Below are positions 44,122 through 52,300 of a stretch of 64,000 nucleotides of DNA, piece after piece; the stretch's first letter is position 1; each line of letters starts with the position of its first letter. Under the pieces are notes generated by a model that had not been told where the DNA came from, ran no database searches, and saw nothing but the letters and a program-made list of their open reading frames with translations. A program made the position numbers and the translations under genes. The stretch is from CBDFKB01 sp965248715. Lineage in GTDB: Bacteria; Pseudomonadota; Alphaproteobacteria; Rhizobiales; Rhizobiaceae. Where the stretch lies: NCBI GenBank assembly GCA_965248715.1, contig CBDFKB010000005.1:186001-250000 (forward strand). The letters run 5' to 3'.

Positions 44122-44222
44122 GTTAGTCATTTTGACCGGTTTGGCTGGCATCGGCAATCGGCCATTGTCTAGCCGCGCCGCATGGTCGATAATGGTTCAA
44201 CTACTACGCGAGTTCTGCACAT

Positions 44223-45035
44223 ATGTTTGTATCCTGCCGCGAACAGATTTCCGCTATTAACTGCGTGCTCGAAGCATTTTTGATCATGCTCGGCCAGGGC
44301 ACAGTGCGCTATGTGCTGTTTGCCGGCTTAGTCTATTTGATCGTTAATATCGCCCTTGCCGGGGTGCTGACCAAGCGCAAGATCCGTGACGACAGCCCCG
44401 AGCGGCAACAATTGCTGCGGGAATTTTTCGCCTCCATGCGCACGGTATTGGTGTTTTCTGGATTTGGTGTGTTTGTCGGGCTTGGGGTTTTTACCGGCCT
44501 CATCGTCGTTCATCTTGATCCAGCTTACTATGGTTGGCCCTATTTCGTGGTCAATGTAGTGTTGTTGATTGTTGGCCATGACACCTGGATTTACTGGACC
44601 CATCGCTGGATGCACACCAAGCGGGTTTATCACACCTTTCACGGCTTTCATCACCGCTCGTTCAACCCTTCGCCGTGGACCGCTTATGCGTTCGCGCTTG
44701 GCGAGGCGGTGGTTCAGGGCGCTTATTTGCCGCTTATCATCTTCCTGCTGCCATCGAGCCTGCCGGCGGTTCTTTTGTTTACGCTGGCGGCGATATTGCG
44801 CAATGTGATTGCCCATTGCGGCTACGAACTTTATCCACCGGGCAAGGATGGTCGACCCAAATTCGACTGGCTGGCGACGGTTACCCATCACGATCTGCAT
44901 CACGCCCAAGCGGGGTGGAATTTTGCGCTCTATTTCACCTTTTGGGATCGGTGGTTGGGCACTGAACACCCCGATTATCACCGCCATTATGCGGTTTCGG
45001 TGCGCGCGGAACCGGGAAAACCGGCACCGGCATAG
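44223..45035 (+). CDS. sterol desaturase / fatty acid hydroxylase family membrane protein
   Basis: A 270-residue integral membrane di-iron enzyme. The histidine boxes are HDTWIYWTHRWMHT, HTFHGFHHRS and THHDLHHAQ, spaced as in the fatty acid hydroxylase superfamily, with about four to five membrane helices between. Members hydroxylate or desaturate sterols, carotenoids, hopanoids or fatty acids; the substrate is not clear here. It stands alone and converges with the lipoprotein gene at 45038. The start ATG 44223 has no strong ribosome binding site; ATG 44286 (MLGQGTVRYVLF) is an alternative. Confidence 0.92.
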   Translation: MFVSCREQISAINCVLEAFLIMLGQGTVRYVLFAGLVYLIVNIALAGVLTKRKIRDDSPERQQLLREFFASMRTVLVFSGFGVFVGLGVFTGLIVVHLDPAYYGWPYFVVNVVLLIVGHDTWIYWTHRWMHTKRVYHTFHGFHHRSFNPSPWTAYAFALGEAVVQGAYLPLIIFLLPSSLPAVLLFTLAAILRNVIAHCGYELYPPGKDGRPKFDWLATVTHHDLHHAQAGWNFALYFTFWDRWLGTEHPDYHRHYAVSVRAEPGKPAPA

Positions 45036-45037
45036 AC

Positions 45038-45754
45038 CTATTTCAGCATAAGCTCTCTAAAAAACCCGGTGGAACTGCGCAGCCAGTATTTTTCGCCGGA
45101 TTTCGACACCCAGCGGCATTTATCCGATGACCCGGATTTGCGCAGACAAAATCGGTTGTTTCGCACATAATATTGCCCTTTGCCGCTCACTGAACCGGTA
45201 AAGGTTACGGTCTCATATTGTCTGCCTTCAAGAAATTTTGTGCTGGTGCCGTTTTGATTGTCGAGGGTTTTGCCGACCAGCCTGGCCTCGACCGCCTTTG
45301 CGGCGACTTCGCCAAGTGCAAACAACTGCGAACTGCCCGGCCTGTCCTGGGTCAACGAATAACCGGAAAGTGCATCGGTGCTTGGGGTGTAAATCAAATA
45401 GTCGCGCCGATTGCTTTTGGCATAGTCCAAAACCATGTTGGAACCGGATATAGTGGCGGTCACCGGGCGTATCAAATTGCTCGAGCGCCCGTCATCGTCG
45501 ACCACCTGCACCACCGCGGGCAGGATGCGGGATCCGGAGCCGAAATCGATTTTATAGCTATATCCGGTTTTCCACTCACCGACAAAAATCCGGTTCGTCA
45601 ATCGCTCGCGCACCCGCTTACTGAGCGCCGGGTTTAGGTCGACAAAGGCGGCGGAATCAAGCGCTTCCGTGGCACCTTGACACGCGGCTAACGCCAATGA
45701 CAAAGCAATCACGCCCATCAGCGCCGGGAAACTGAATTTGCGCCTTAGCGCCAT
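45038..45754 (-). CDS. hypothetical lipoprotein
   Basis: A 238-residue protein whose first 25 residues end in the lipobox LAAC, so it should be a lipoprotein (C25). The mature part is rich in serine, lysine and beta-strand-like segments; the last 50 residues carry two cysteines around NRFCLRKSGSSDKCRWV, probably a disulfide. I do not recognise a family with certainty. The start is ATG 45754 because GGAGG lies five bases upstream; an ATG four codons earlier overlaps that site. It converges with the hydroxylase gene and has no operon partner. Confidence 0.72.
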   Translation of the reverse strand: MALRRKFSFPALMGVIALSLALAACQGATEALDSAAFVDLNPALSKRVRERLTNRIFVGEWKTGYSYKIDFGSGSRILPAVVQVVDDDGRSSNLIRPVTATISGSNMVLDYAKSNRRDYLIYTPSTDALSGYSLTQDRPGSSQLFALGEVAAKAVEARLVGKTLDNQNGTSTKFLEGRQYETVTFTGSVSGKGQYYVRNNRFCLRKSGSSDKCRWVSKSGEKYWLRSSTGFFRELMLK

Positions 45755-46002
45755 TGTGGCCTCCACCCTGCTTACGCAGGAGCAAAATCATAGCAGAACA
45801 GTACCGGTTCGCAAAATTGTGCGGCCATGCCAATATCGGTCGGGCGCTTGCAAGACGCACCGACTTTACCGGCGCAAACCCCAAACCGGGCGTCGGCAAC
45901 AAAGCCCTGCCCGCATAATTTGCAGATGAGCACCTGCCAAAAATCCTTCTTTTGGGTCCTGGGAGCAATTTTTCGTTTTTGCGTTCCTCAAATATTTCAA
46001 CA

Positions 46003-46157
46003 TATTATCCTCTGATTAGGCACGTAGTACAGGTCGGGCAAGATTTGTCTGATACAGGCTGTAAAAGGTCTGTTTTGGCCAATATTTTCGATTAGAACAG
46101 TCTGGCACGCGCCGAAAATAAAATTGCCTGTCCAAAGTGCCTAATCAGATATTATCC
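46003..46157. mobile_element. 139-bp MITE with 13-bp perfect ends and 8-bp target duplication
   Basis: The element 46011-46149 begins TCTGATTAGGCAC and ends with its exact reverse complement GTGCCTAATCAGA. It is flanked on both sides by the direct repeat TATTATCC (46003-46010 and 46150-46157). The inner part has a further imperfect match (ACAGG on both arms) and no reading frame. The intact duplication indicates a fairly recent insertion. It ends 64 bases before the thiamine pyrophosphokinase gene. The rest of 45755-46220 shows nothing else. Confidence 0.85.
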
Positions 46158-46220
46158 GGTACTCGAAACTTCGAAGTCACACCCAGCCCAACAAAGTCGA
46201 GGGTTCTTAGAGGTACTCAG

Positions 46221-46916
46221 ATGACGAAACAGCAGGAAAAATTACCGATACGGTTTTCTCGGCCAGCACTTATTGTTGGCGCAGGGTCGGTTGATGATGC
46301 CACATTGCGGCAAATGCACGCTTCGCAATATGCGCTGGTTGCCGCCGACGGGGCTGCCGATTTCCTGCATAGCGCCGGCATGATCCCGGACCTAATTGTC
46401 GGTGATCTAGATTCGCTCAGCGATCCCACCATGTGGACCGGCCGGTCGCGCATCGTTCACCTGCCGGAACAAGACACTACCGATTTTGAAAAATGCCTCT
46501 ATGCAACCGACGCGCCGCTTTATCTGGGATTTGGCCTGACCGGTAAACGCTTTGACCACTCGCTCGCCACCTTGCACATTCTTACGAAATATGCTGGCCA
46601 CAAGCAGGTGATCATTATCGACGAGACCGATATAATCATCGCCATCACCGGACCTTTTGCCGCCGAATTGCAGCCTGGCGAGCGGGTTTCGGTCTATCCG
46701 CTGGAACCGGTGCTGATGGCACGTTCGGTCAATTTGAAATACCCGCTTGATGGTTTGCGGCTTAGCCAGGGCCAGGCGGTCGGCACCTCGAACCAGGCCA
46801 CCGGACGTAGCGTCGAAATTTTTCCCGAAGAAAATAATACGGCCAGTTACTGCGTCATTTTACCCAAAGCCAACCTTGAAGCGATGATCGAAAGGTTGAC
46901 CGCCAAAAACGACTGA
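46221..46916 (+). CDS. thiamine pyrophosphokinase
   Basis: A 231-residue enzyme that converts thiamine to thiamine diphosphate. The substrate-binding core is visible as VAADGAADFLHSAG, PDLIVGDLDSLSD and EQDTTDFEKCL, and the C-terminal beta-sandwich follows. The start is ATG 46221 with GAGG about seven bases upstream; the frame extends back to 46137 but that part lies in the MITE flank. dxs, a thiamine diphosphate enzyme, is also in the window but not linked. The gene converges with the YdcF gene. Confidence 0.93.
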   Translation: MTKQQEKLPIRFSRPALIVGAGSVDDATLRQMHASQYALVAADGAADFLHSAGMIPDLIVGDLDSLSDPTMWTGRSRIVHLPEQDTTDFEKCLYATDAPLYLGFGLTGKRFDHSLATLHILTKYAGHKQVIIIDETDIIIAITGPFAAELQPGERVSVYPLEPVLMARSVNLKYPLDGLRLSQGQAVGTSNQATGRSVEIFPEENNTASYCVILPKANLEAMIERLTAKND

Positions 46917-46935
46917 TCCTTGTTTATTAGGGCAG

Positions 46936-47436
46936 TCACAGTTTTCCGCTCCATTTGAGTAAGGCCATTAGCACCACGTCATAGACCAGCGCCGGTATCT
47001 CACGCAGATGTGCTGCGGCAATGGCTAGCCAAGGGCGATGGCCGCCATCGCGTGCCGGCACGCCGGCGGCCGCGTCGATGCCGGCGATGCGCAGCAAACA
47101 TACGCAACGCGGCAGATGAAAGGAACTCGACACCGCCCATACCGGCTCGCCGGCAATGGCGCGGCGATCAAGGATCGCCTTGCAATTTAACACCGATTGC
47201 AAGGTATCCTTAGCATCAGGCTCGACAATAATGCGATCACGGCCGATGCCGCGTTCGACCAGCAGATCGCCCATCACCTGGGCTTCGCTGCGCCCGGAAC
47301 GGGCCTGGCCGCCGGTTGCCAAGAAAATTGCATTGTCTTGCTTGCCAGCGCTCGCGAGCGCCGCCTCGACCCGGCGTACCATCGTACCGCTCGCGGTTCC
47401 GTCGGGCTGCAATCGACAGCCAAAGATGAGGATCAT
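46936..47436 (-). CDS. YdcF family protein (DUF218)
   Basis: A 166-residue protein of the DUF218/YdcF family: MILIFGCRLQPDGTASGTM at the start, FLATGGQARSGRSEAQVM, RIIVEPDAKDTLQSVLNCKAI, and AVSSSFHLPRCVCLLR. These proteins have a nucleotide-binding-like fold and some act on S-adenosylmethionine or envelope precursors, but function is unsettled. The start may be ATG 47436 or the TTG just upstream (47439), which has a better spacing to GGAGG. It is divergent from sciP. Confidence 0.85.
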   Translation of the reverse strand: MILIFGCRLQPDGTASGTMVRRVEAALASAGKQDNAIFLATGGQARSGRSEAQVMGDLLVERGIGRDRIIVEPDAKDTLQSVLNCKAILDRRAIAGEPVWAVSSSFHLPRCVCLLRIAGIDAAAGVPARDGGHRPWLAIAAAHLREIPALVYDVVLMALLKWSGKL

Positions 47437-47599
47437 CAAATGTTTTTCCTCCCCGGCGGGCACCACCATAAGGTTATCAATAATGGCTTTACACCACCAC
47501 CGTGAACCTTACCGAAATCTAACCACGCCCTTAGCCAAAATTTAAGGCATCTGGGTTAGATTGTGGCGAGATTAGGTCTTGGTTTGAGTAGAGAGTAGT

Positions 47600-47875
47600 A
47601 TGACCGATCAAGTACGGCCACGTGTCAAATATGTCATCGGCCCCGATGGGAGCCCGCTGACGATTGCCGACCTGCCGCCCACGTCGACAAAACGATGGGT
47701 GATCAGGCGCAAAGCTGAAGTTGTGGCCGCTGTTCGCGGTGGCCTGCTTTCGCTTGAGGAAGCCTGCAACCGCTATACCCTTACCGTCGAGGAATTTCTG
47801 TCCTGGCAGAGTTCGATCGACGAATATGGGTTGGCAGGACTTAGAACCACCCGGATCCAACACTACCGCCAATAG
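47600..47875 (+). CDS. sciP: CtrA inhibitor SciP (DUF1153)
   Basis: A 91-residue protein matching SciP along its length: VRPRVKYVIGPDGSPLTIADLPP, TKRWVIRRKAEVVAAVRGGL, and LSLEEACNRYTLTVEEFLSW (a helix-turn-helix), then GLAGLRTTRIQHYR. In Caulobacter SciP binds CtrA and blocks activation of its promoters in G1, so this organism very likely has the CtrA cell-cycle circuit. The gene stands alone, followed by a 1.2-kb repeat block. I looked for CtrA half-sites upstream but found none convincing. Confidence 0.95.
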   Translation: MTDQVRPRVKYVIGPDGSPLTIADLPPTSTKRWVIRRKAEVVAAVRGGLLSLEEACNRYTLTVEEFLSWQSSIDEYGLAGLRTTRIQHYRQ

Positions 47876-47921
47876 TCCCAACTGCCTTTGCTAATTTTCT
47901 AGTTTTGCGGTGTATAATGCC

Positions 47922-48100
47922 AAACCCAGTGATCTTTGGCTCACTGCTATTTGGCGTTCTCGCTCACGGCAATTCTTCGCTTCGCTCAGGCGCGCGCGGG
48001 CGCGGCGCATAAGCGCCGGTTCGCTCTTCGCGAACTATTTCCAGTCAATAGGTGAAAAGCAAACCCAGTGATCTTTGGCTACACTGCTATTTGGCGTTCT
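47922..48100. repeat. pair of 39-bp direct repeats downstream of sciP
   Basis: AAACCCAGTGATCTTTGGCT followed by CACTGCTATTTGGCGTTCT occurs at 47922-47960 and again, with one added base, at 48061-48100. The 100 bases between them are GC-rich with a GGCGC...GCGCC-like inverted repeat. No gene is visible. Confidence 0.75.
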
Positions 48101-48138
48101 TTCCCACAAGGAAAGTAAATTAGGTCCACTACCCATTA

Positions 48139-49003
48139 CACGTTGAATTTGAACAGCAAAACGTCGCCGTCGCCAAACCACTTTGTAATCCTTGGGCACC
48201 TACACTTTGTCTTCCTTGGCAACCCCACACTCCGTCATCCTTGGGCACCGGCCCAAGGATCCAGTGCTGCCTTGGGTTTAACCCATGCATTTTCAACCCG
48301 CCCTACGCTTGCCTGAGGGTAGCCGAGGCACGATGTGCGGCTTCGCCACTTATTATGCTGGATCCTTGGCACGGTGGCCAAGGATGACGGGCGTAAGGCC
48401 CGCCCCGCTGCCGTACTAGCGCTTGTCACGTTGAATTTGAACAGCAAAACGTCGCCGTCGCCAAACCACTTTGTAATCCTTGGGCACCTACACTTTGTCT
48501 TCCTTGGCAACCCCACACTCCGTCATCCTTGGGCACCGGCCCAAGGATCCAGTGCTGCCTTGGGTTTAACCATGCATCTTCAACCCGCCCTACGCTTGCC
48601 TGAGGGTAGCCGAGGCACGATGTGCGGCTTCGCCACTTATTATGCTGGATCCTTGGCACGGTGGCCAAGGATGACGGGGCGTAAGGCCCGCCCCGCTGCC
48701 GCACTAGCGCTTGTCACGTTGAATTTGAACAGCAAAACGTCGCCGTCGCCAACCCGCTTTGTAATCCTTGGGCACCTACACTTTGTCTTCCTTGGCAACC
48801 CCACACTCCGTCATCCTTGGGCACCGGCCCAAGGATCCAGTGCTGCCTTGGGTTTAACCCATGCATCTTCAACCCGCCCTACGCTTGCCTGAGGGTAGCC
48901 GAGGCACGATGTGCGGCTTCGCCACTTATTATGCTGGATCCTTGGCACGGTGGCCAAGGATGACGGGGCGTAAGGCCCGCCCCGCTGCCGCACTAGCGCT
49001 TGT
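48139..49003. repeat. three tandem copies of a 288-bp unit containing REP-like palindromes
   Basis: Units begin at 48139, 48427 and 48715 and are almost identical (one-base differences such as CATTTTC/CATCTTC and GACGGGCG/GACGGGGCG). Each holds two palindromes: ATCCTTGGGC-ACCG-GCCCAAGGAT (48237-48260 in unit 1) and ATCCTTGGC...GCCAAGGAT (48362-48385). The palindromes recall the ATCC-GGAT intergenic repeats common in alphaproteobacteria. Each unit ends with CTAGCGCTTGTCAC, the left edge of the CTAG-bounded repeat; only the third runs into a full copy. The long reading frames across the units are repeat artefacts. Confidence 0.92.
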
Positions 49004-49099
49004 CACCAAGCGTTGGATACGCTTCGTCGCGCTATCTTTTTGTTTGTGCGCGTATTCTTGTCCGAAAACCGCTACACACTTTTCGGGAATACGCTCTAG
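48993..49099. repeat. CTAG-bounded palindromic repeat (RIME-like), copy 2
   Basis: A full 107-bp copy closely matching 37507-37613, with the right half CGTATTC...CCGAAAA...TTTTCGG...GAATACG. It overlaps the end of the third 288-bp unit by 11 bases and ends 21 bases before the stop of ubiA. Confidence 0.85.
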
Positions 49100-49119
49100 G
49101 ATAAATACCCGACCTGCGG

Positions 49120-50118
49120 CTAACGCACCGTCTGCCAGATCGAAGCAGCCATAAGGCCAATAAAGAATATCCATCCTAGATGGCTGTTGGCCTTGAAATG
49201 GGCCAGGCAGCGATCAGGGTCATCGATTTGCAGGTTGCGGATTTGCCAACCCATGTGAACCCCAACTAATGCCAAAGCGAGATAGCCGACAACATTCATC
49301 GATGCCGCAATCAAACTTGCCGCAAACAGGGCGAACGCGCCACCATACAGGGCCGCAAGCGCCTCTTTGGTCTGCGACCCGAACAATAGCGCTGTGGATT
49401 TGACGCCGATTAGCGTGTCATCTTCCTTGTCTTGATGGGCGTAGATCGTGTCATAGCCGATCACCCACAAGATTGATCCGATATATAACAAGACCGGCGG
49501 CCAGCTAATACTGCCGGCAATCGCCGCCCAACCCAACAAAGCGCCCCAGGAAAAGGCAAAGCCCAGAAAAAGTTGCGGCCACCAGGTGACACGCTTCATA
49601 AACGGATAGATGATGATCAGCGCGATCGATGCGAAACCAAGGCCGATCGCGACCGGGTTGAACGTCAACAAGATCCCCAGGCCAACCGCCAATTGCAGCG
49701 CTAAAAACAACAACGCACCCTTATAGCCGACCCGCCCGGACGGCAACGGCCTGGAACGGGTGCGCGCCACTTTATCGTCGATGTCCTGGTCAACCAGATC
49801 ATTGAACGTGCAGCCGGCACCGCGCATAACCATGGCACCGATCAGGAACAAGACCAGCATTGCCGCCACGCCGGCTTCACGGCCAACTGCCAATGCGCCA
49901 AGCGATATTGGTGCTGCTCCATCACCGGCGAAACCGTAAGCCAACGCGATCGACCACCAGCACGGCCACATTAACAGCCGCCAGCCGATCGGTCGTTCCC
50001 AACGCGCCAATTGCGCATAGGGCCAAAATCTCGCCGGCAGGAAACGGTGCACCCAGCTTCCCTTCAACGCATCGGCAACCATGCGCTCGGTAATGGATTT
50101 TTCGCTGATTTCGGTCAT
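49120..50118 (-). CDS. ubiA: 4-hydroxybenzoate polyprenyltransferase
   Basis: A 332-residue UbiA membrane enzyme that attaches the polyprenyl tail to 4-hydroxybenzoate in ubiquinone synthesis. The two aspartate-rich prenyl-diphosphate motifs are NDLVDQDIDDKVARTRSRPL and YDTIYAHQDKEDD, with about eight membrane helices. The polyprenyl diphosphate synthase gene at 61424 probably makes its substrate. It is divergent from purD and has repeats directly behind its stop codon. Confidence 0.95.
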   Translation of the reverse strand: MTEISEKSITERMVADALKGSWVHRFLPARFWPYAQLARWERPIGWRLLMWPCWWSIALAYGFAGDGAAPISLGALAVGREAGVAAMLVLFLIGAMVMRGAGCTFNDLVDQDIDDKVARTRSRPLPSGRVGYKGALLFLALQLAVGLGILLTFNPVAIGLGFASIALIIIYPFMKRVTWWPQLFLGFAFSWGALLGWAAIAGSISWPPVLLYIGSILWVIGYDTIYAHQDKEDDTLIGVKSTALLFGSQTKEALAALYGGAFALFAASLIAASMNVVGYLALALVGVHMGWQIRNLQIDDPDRCLAHFKANSHLGWIFFIGLMAASIWQTVR

Positions 50119-50223
50119 TGCGCATCCCTACGATGACTGTGGCATGTGCACAAGATCGGCCATCACTTGGCTTGCAGTAGTGCCCCGTGATATGCGCGCC
50201 CAGCAACCATTGGGAACATTGCC

Positions 50224-51507
50224 ATGAACGTATTGATCATCGGCTCGGGCGGGCGCGAACATGGGTTGGCCTGGAAGATCGCGCAATCCCCGATGCTCGA
50301 CACGCTTTATTGCGCGCCCGGCAATGCTGGCATCGGCGAAGAGTGCACTTTGGTCGCGCTCGATCCGCGTGATCATGCCGGCATCACCGACTTTTGCCGG
50401 CAAAACCAAATTGGCCTAGTGGTGATCGGCCCGGAAGCGCCCCTGGTTGCCGGGCTGGCCGACGATCTCGACCAAGCCGGCATTCTCGCCTTCGGGCCCA
50501 GTGCTGCGGCCGCGCAACTGGAGGGTTCGAAGGGCTTTACCAAGGAGTTTTGTACCGAATTCGGCATCGCCACAGCTGCATTTCAGCGTTTCAACAACGG
50601 GCCAAAGGCCAGGCGTTACGTGCGCGAAATCGGTGCACCGATCGTCATCAAGGCCGACGGATTGGCCGCCGGCAAAGGGGTGGTGGTGGCGCATGATCTG
50701 CAAACCGCGCTGGATGCAATTGACGATTTTTTCGAGGGCGGGCCGGGTACCGATCAGGGTATTGTGATCGAGGAATTCCTGGTCGGTGAAGAGGCGAGCT
50801 TGTTTGCGCTATGTGACGGTGCCTGCGCGCTGCTGCTTGGTACCGCGCAAGACCACAAACAGGCCCATGATGGCGATACCGGGCCAAACACCGGCGGCAT
50901 GGGCGCCTATTCACCGGCGCCTATATTGGACCAGGCGATGATCGACGAAGTGATGACCGACATTATCGTACCAACCCTGGCTGGCATGCATGCGCGCGGC
51001 ACGCCGTTTACCGGCATTCTTTATGCCGGGCTGATGATTACTGCCGACGGGCCGAAATTGATCGAATATAATGTACGGTTTGGCGATCCGGAATGCCAGC
51101 CGGTGATGATGCGGCTACGCTCGGACCTGTTGGCGCTGCTGCTGGCAAGCTGCGACGGCACATTGTTGGCCCATGAGGCACAATGGCACGACCACGCGGC
51201 GCTATGCGTGGTGATGGCGGCCAAGGGCTATCCTGGTGTCTATCAACAGGGCGATCCGATCGGCATTCCCCAGGAGCTATTGGACAATAGCGATCTAAAG
51301 GTATTTCATGCCGGAACCGCGAGGCTGGACAGCCAATTGATCGCCGCCGGCGGCCGGGTGCTTGGGGTAACCGCGATGGCGGGTAGTGTGACTTCGGCCC
51401 AGCAGCGCGCCTATCAAGCGGTCAACAAAATCGACTGGCCAGGTGGATTTAATCGCACCGATATCGGTTGGCGCGCGGTCGCCGTCGAGGCCAAAGAAAA
51501 TTCGTAA
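50224..51507 (+). CDS. purD: phosphoribosylamine-glycine ligase
   Basis: A 427-residue ATP-grasp enzyme, the second step of purine synthesis. The N-terminal loop is LIIGSGGREHGLAWKIAQS, the ATP-grasp segments are IVIKADGLAAGKGVVVAHD and TGPNTGGMGAYSPAP, and the metal site is EYNVRFGDPECQ. Length is normal. GGGAAC lies nine bases before the ATG. After the stop, GGCCAA-AAAAG-TTGGCC (51518-51534) can form a hairpin without a T-run. Confidence 0.97.
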   Translation: MNVLIIGSGGREHGLAWKIAQSPMLDTLYCAPGNAGIGEECTLVALDPRDHAGITDFCRQNQIGLVVIGPEAPLVAGLADDLDQAGILAFGPSAAAAQLEGSKGFTKEFCTEFGIATAAFQRFNNGPKARRYVREIGAPIVIKADGLAAGKGVVVAHDLQTALDAIDDFFEGGPGTDQGIVIEEFLVGEEASLFALCDGACALLLGTAQDHKQAHDGDTGPNTGGMGAYSPAPILDQAMIDEVMTDIIVPTLAGMHARGTPFTGILYAGLMITADGPKLIEYNVRFGDPECQPVMMRLRSDLLALLLASCDGTLLAHEAQWHDHAALCVVMAAKGYPGVYQQGDPIGIPQELLDNSDLKVFHAGTARLDSQLIAAGGRVLGVTAMAGSVTSAQQRAYQAVNKIDWPGGFNRTDIGWRAVAVEAKENS

Positions 51508-51517
51508 AGCGCGTGGC

Positions 51518-51534
51518 GGCCAAAAAAGTTGGCC
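51518..51534 (+). terminator. possible hairpin after purD
   Basis: A 6-bp stem GGCCAA/TTGGCC with a five-base loop begins 11 bases after the purD stop. No T-run follows, so termination strength is doubtful. Confidence 0.3.
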
Positions 51535-51551
51535 CTCGTGAACCGCGAATG

Positions 51552-51576
51552 AGCCAATATTAAGTTCCCTTGGTAC
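51552..51576 (+). repeat. single ATACC-family element end
   Basis: GCCAATATTAAGTTCCCTTG then GTAC is a nearly exact right end of the ATACC family (copies A and B), without any element body beside it. It lies nine bases before the stop of the GDCCVxC gene. Confidence 0.8.
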
Positions 51577-51584
51577 AACGCAAT

Positions 51585-51785
51585 TCAGCAGCAAGTTTTG
51601 CCCTCTTGAATCGGCGGGCATGGCACGGTGCCGTAGGAACAATACACGCAACAATCCCCCGGCAGCGGCTTTAACAATTCGCCGCAACCCTTGCAGTCAT
51701 AAAACCATTGGCAGGCATTGAGCGGCATGGTTTCGGTCTCGGTGTGACCACACTTGGGGCAGGTGATGTCTGAGCAAGGTTCCAT
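51585..51785 (-). CDS. GDCCVxC-domain cysteine-rich zinc-ribbon-like protein
   Basis: A 66-residue protein with twelve cysteines: C4, CPKC at 9-12, C25, CKGC at 31-34, GDCCVYC at 43-49, C56 and a terminal CC at 65-66. This is the GDCCVxC type of small metal-binding protein, which is often found beside mercury transporters; some relatives are selenoproteins. Here a MerF-like gene is 311 bases upstream on the same strand, in line with that. Metal binding is inferred. The ATG is directly preceded by the CTAG end of a palindromic element, leaving no recognisable ribosome binding site, so expression level is doubtful. Confidence 0.83.
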   Translation of the reverse strand: MEPCSDITCPKCGHTETETMPLNACQWFYDCKGCGELLKPLPGDCCVYCSYGTVPCPPIQEGKTCC

Positions 51786-51862
51786 CTAGTGGTTCGATTC
51801 TAACATTTGCGTCCCGTTGCAACACTTAGGTTTGCAAATGTTGGAATCAAAAGAACCACTAG
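51786..51862. repeat. CTAG-bounded palindrome P1 (77 bp)
   Basis: The left arm CTAGTGGTTCGATTCTAACA then TTTGC is matched on the right by GCAAATGTTGGAATC and GAACCACTAG, with a four-base insertion in one arm. Its left end touches the ATG of the GDCCVxC gene. Confidence 0.88.
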
Positions 51863-51875
51863 CAAGATATTGAAT

Positions 51876-51954
51876 CTAGTGGAATTTTTAAATTTGACAT
51901 TTGACAAACGACGATGCGGCAAATGGGCACCAAATGTCAAATTCATTCCACTAG
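51876..51954. repeat. CTAG-bounded palindrome P2 (79 bp)
   Basis: The left arm CTAGTGGAAT...AATTTGACATTTG pairs with CAAATGTCAAATTCATTCCA then CTAG. It shares its first seven bases CTAGTGG with P1, and its terminal CTAG is shared with P3. Confidence 0.88.
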
Positions 51955-52095
51955 AGCTCTTTTAATGAATTCCGCATCAATTCTGTTTCTTGATTTGCTA
52001 GAGCGTACCGGGGGTATGGCCATGTGCGTCGCTGCTTGATCTTGACGCAAAATCGCTCCATCACAATGGCTCCGAATTCATTAAAAGGGCTCCAG
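51951..52095. repeat. CTAG-bounded inverted-repeat element P3 (145 bp)
   Basis: The left end CTAGAGCTCTTTTAATGAAT then TC pairs with the right end GAATTCATTAAAAGGGCTCC then AG. A second copy is at 58588-58760. The right end stops one base before the stop codon of the MerF-like gene. Confidence 0.85.
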
Positions 52096-52096
52096 C

Positions 52097-52300
52097 TCAA
52101 GCCGCCGATTTTCGGAAATAGCCGATCACCGTGATTAATACCAACAAAGCCAGCGCCGGCAGCAATACATAATCAGCATAAACGATCATGGCGCCTATGC
52201 CGAGCGCGCCGAAAACCACCACCAGCAGGGGCGTGAAACAACAAATTACAGCGATGATGGTCCCAACCAATCCGAACCGAAACAGCCTGCGGTTTGACAT
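52097..52300 (-). CDS. MerF-like mercury transport protein
   Basis: A 67-residue membrane protein with two helices. The first carries the vicinal cysteines in VICCFTPLLVVV (C20, C21), the pattern by which MerF/MerT take up mercuric ion. The second cysteine pair near the C-terminus of classical MerF is absent. Its ATG overlaps the glyS TGA by one base (TGATG) and AGGGA lies five bases upstream within glyS, so it is translationally coupled to a housekeeping synthetase gene. No merR, merP or merA is nearby. Mercury transport is inferred from the motif. Confidence 0.75.
   Translation of the reverse strand: MSNRRLFRFGLVGTIIAVICCFTPLLVVVFGALGIGAMIVYADYVLLPALALLVLITVIGYFRKSAA

Noticed and set aside
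47480..47600. CtrA-type site upstream of sciP
   Set aside because: Only isolated TTAA or TTAG pieces with wrong spacing were seen.
48335..48892. 185-codon plus-strand reading frame and matching minus-strand frames in the repeat block
   Set aside because: They exist only because the 288-bp unit is a multiple of three; the translation repeats itself and resembles no protein.
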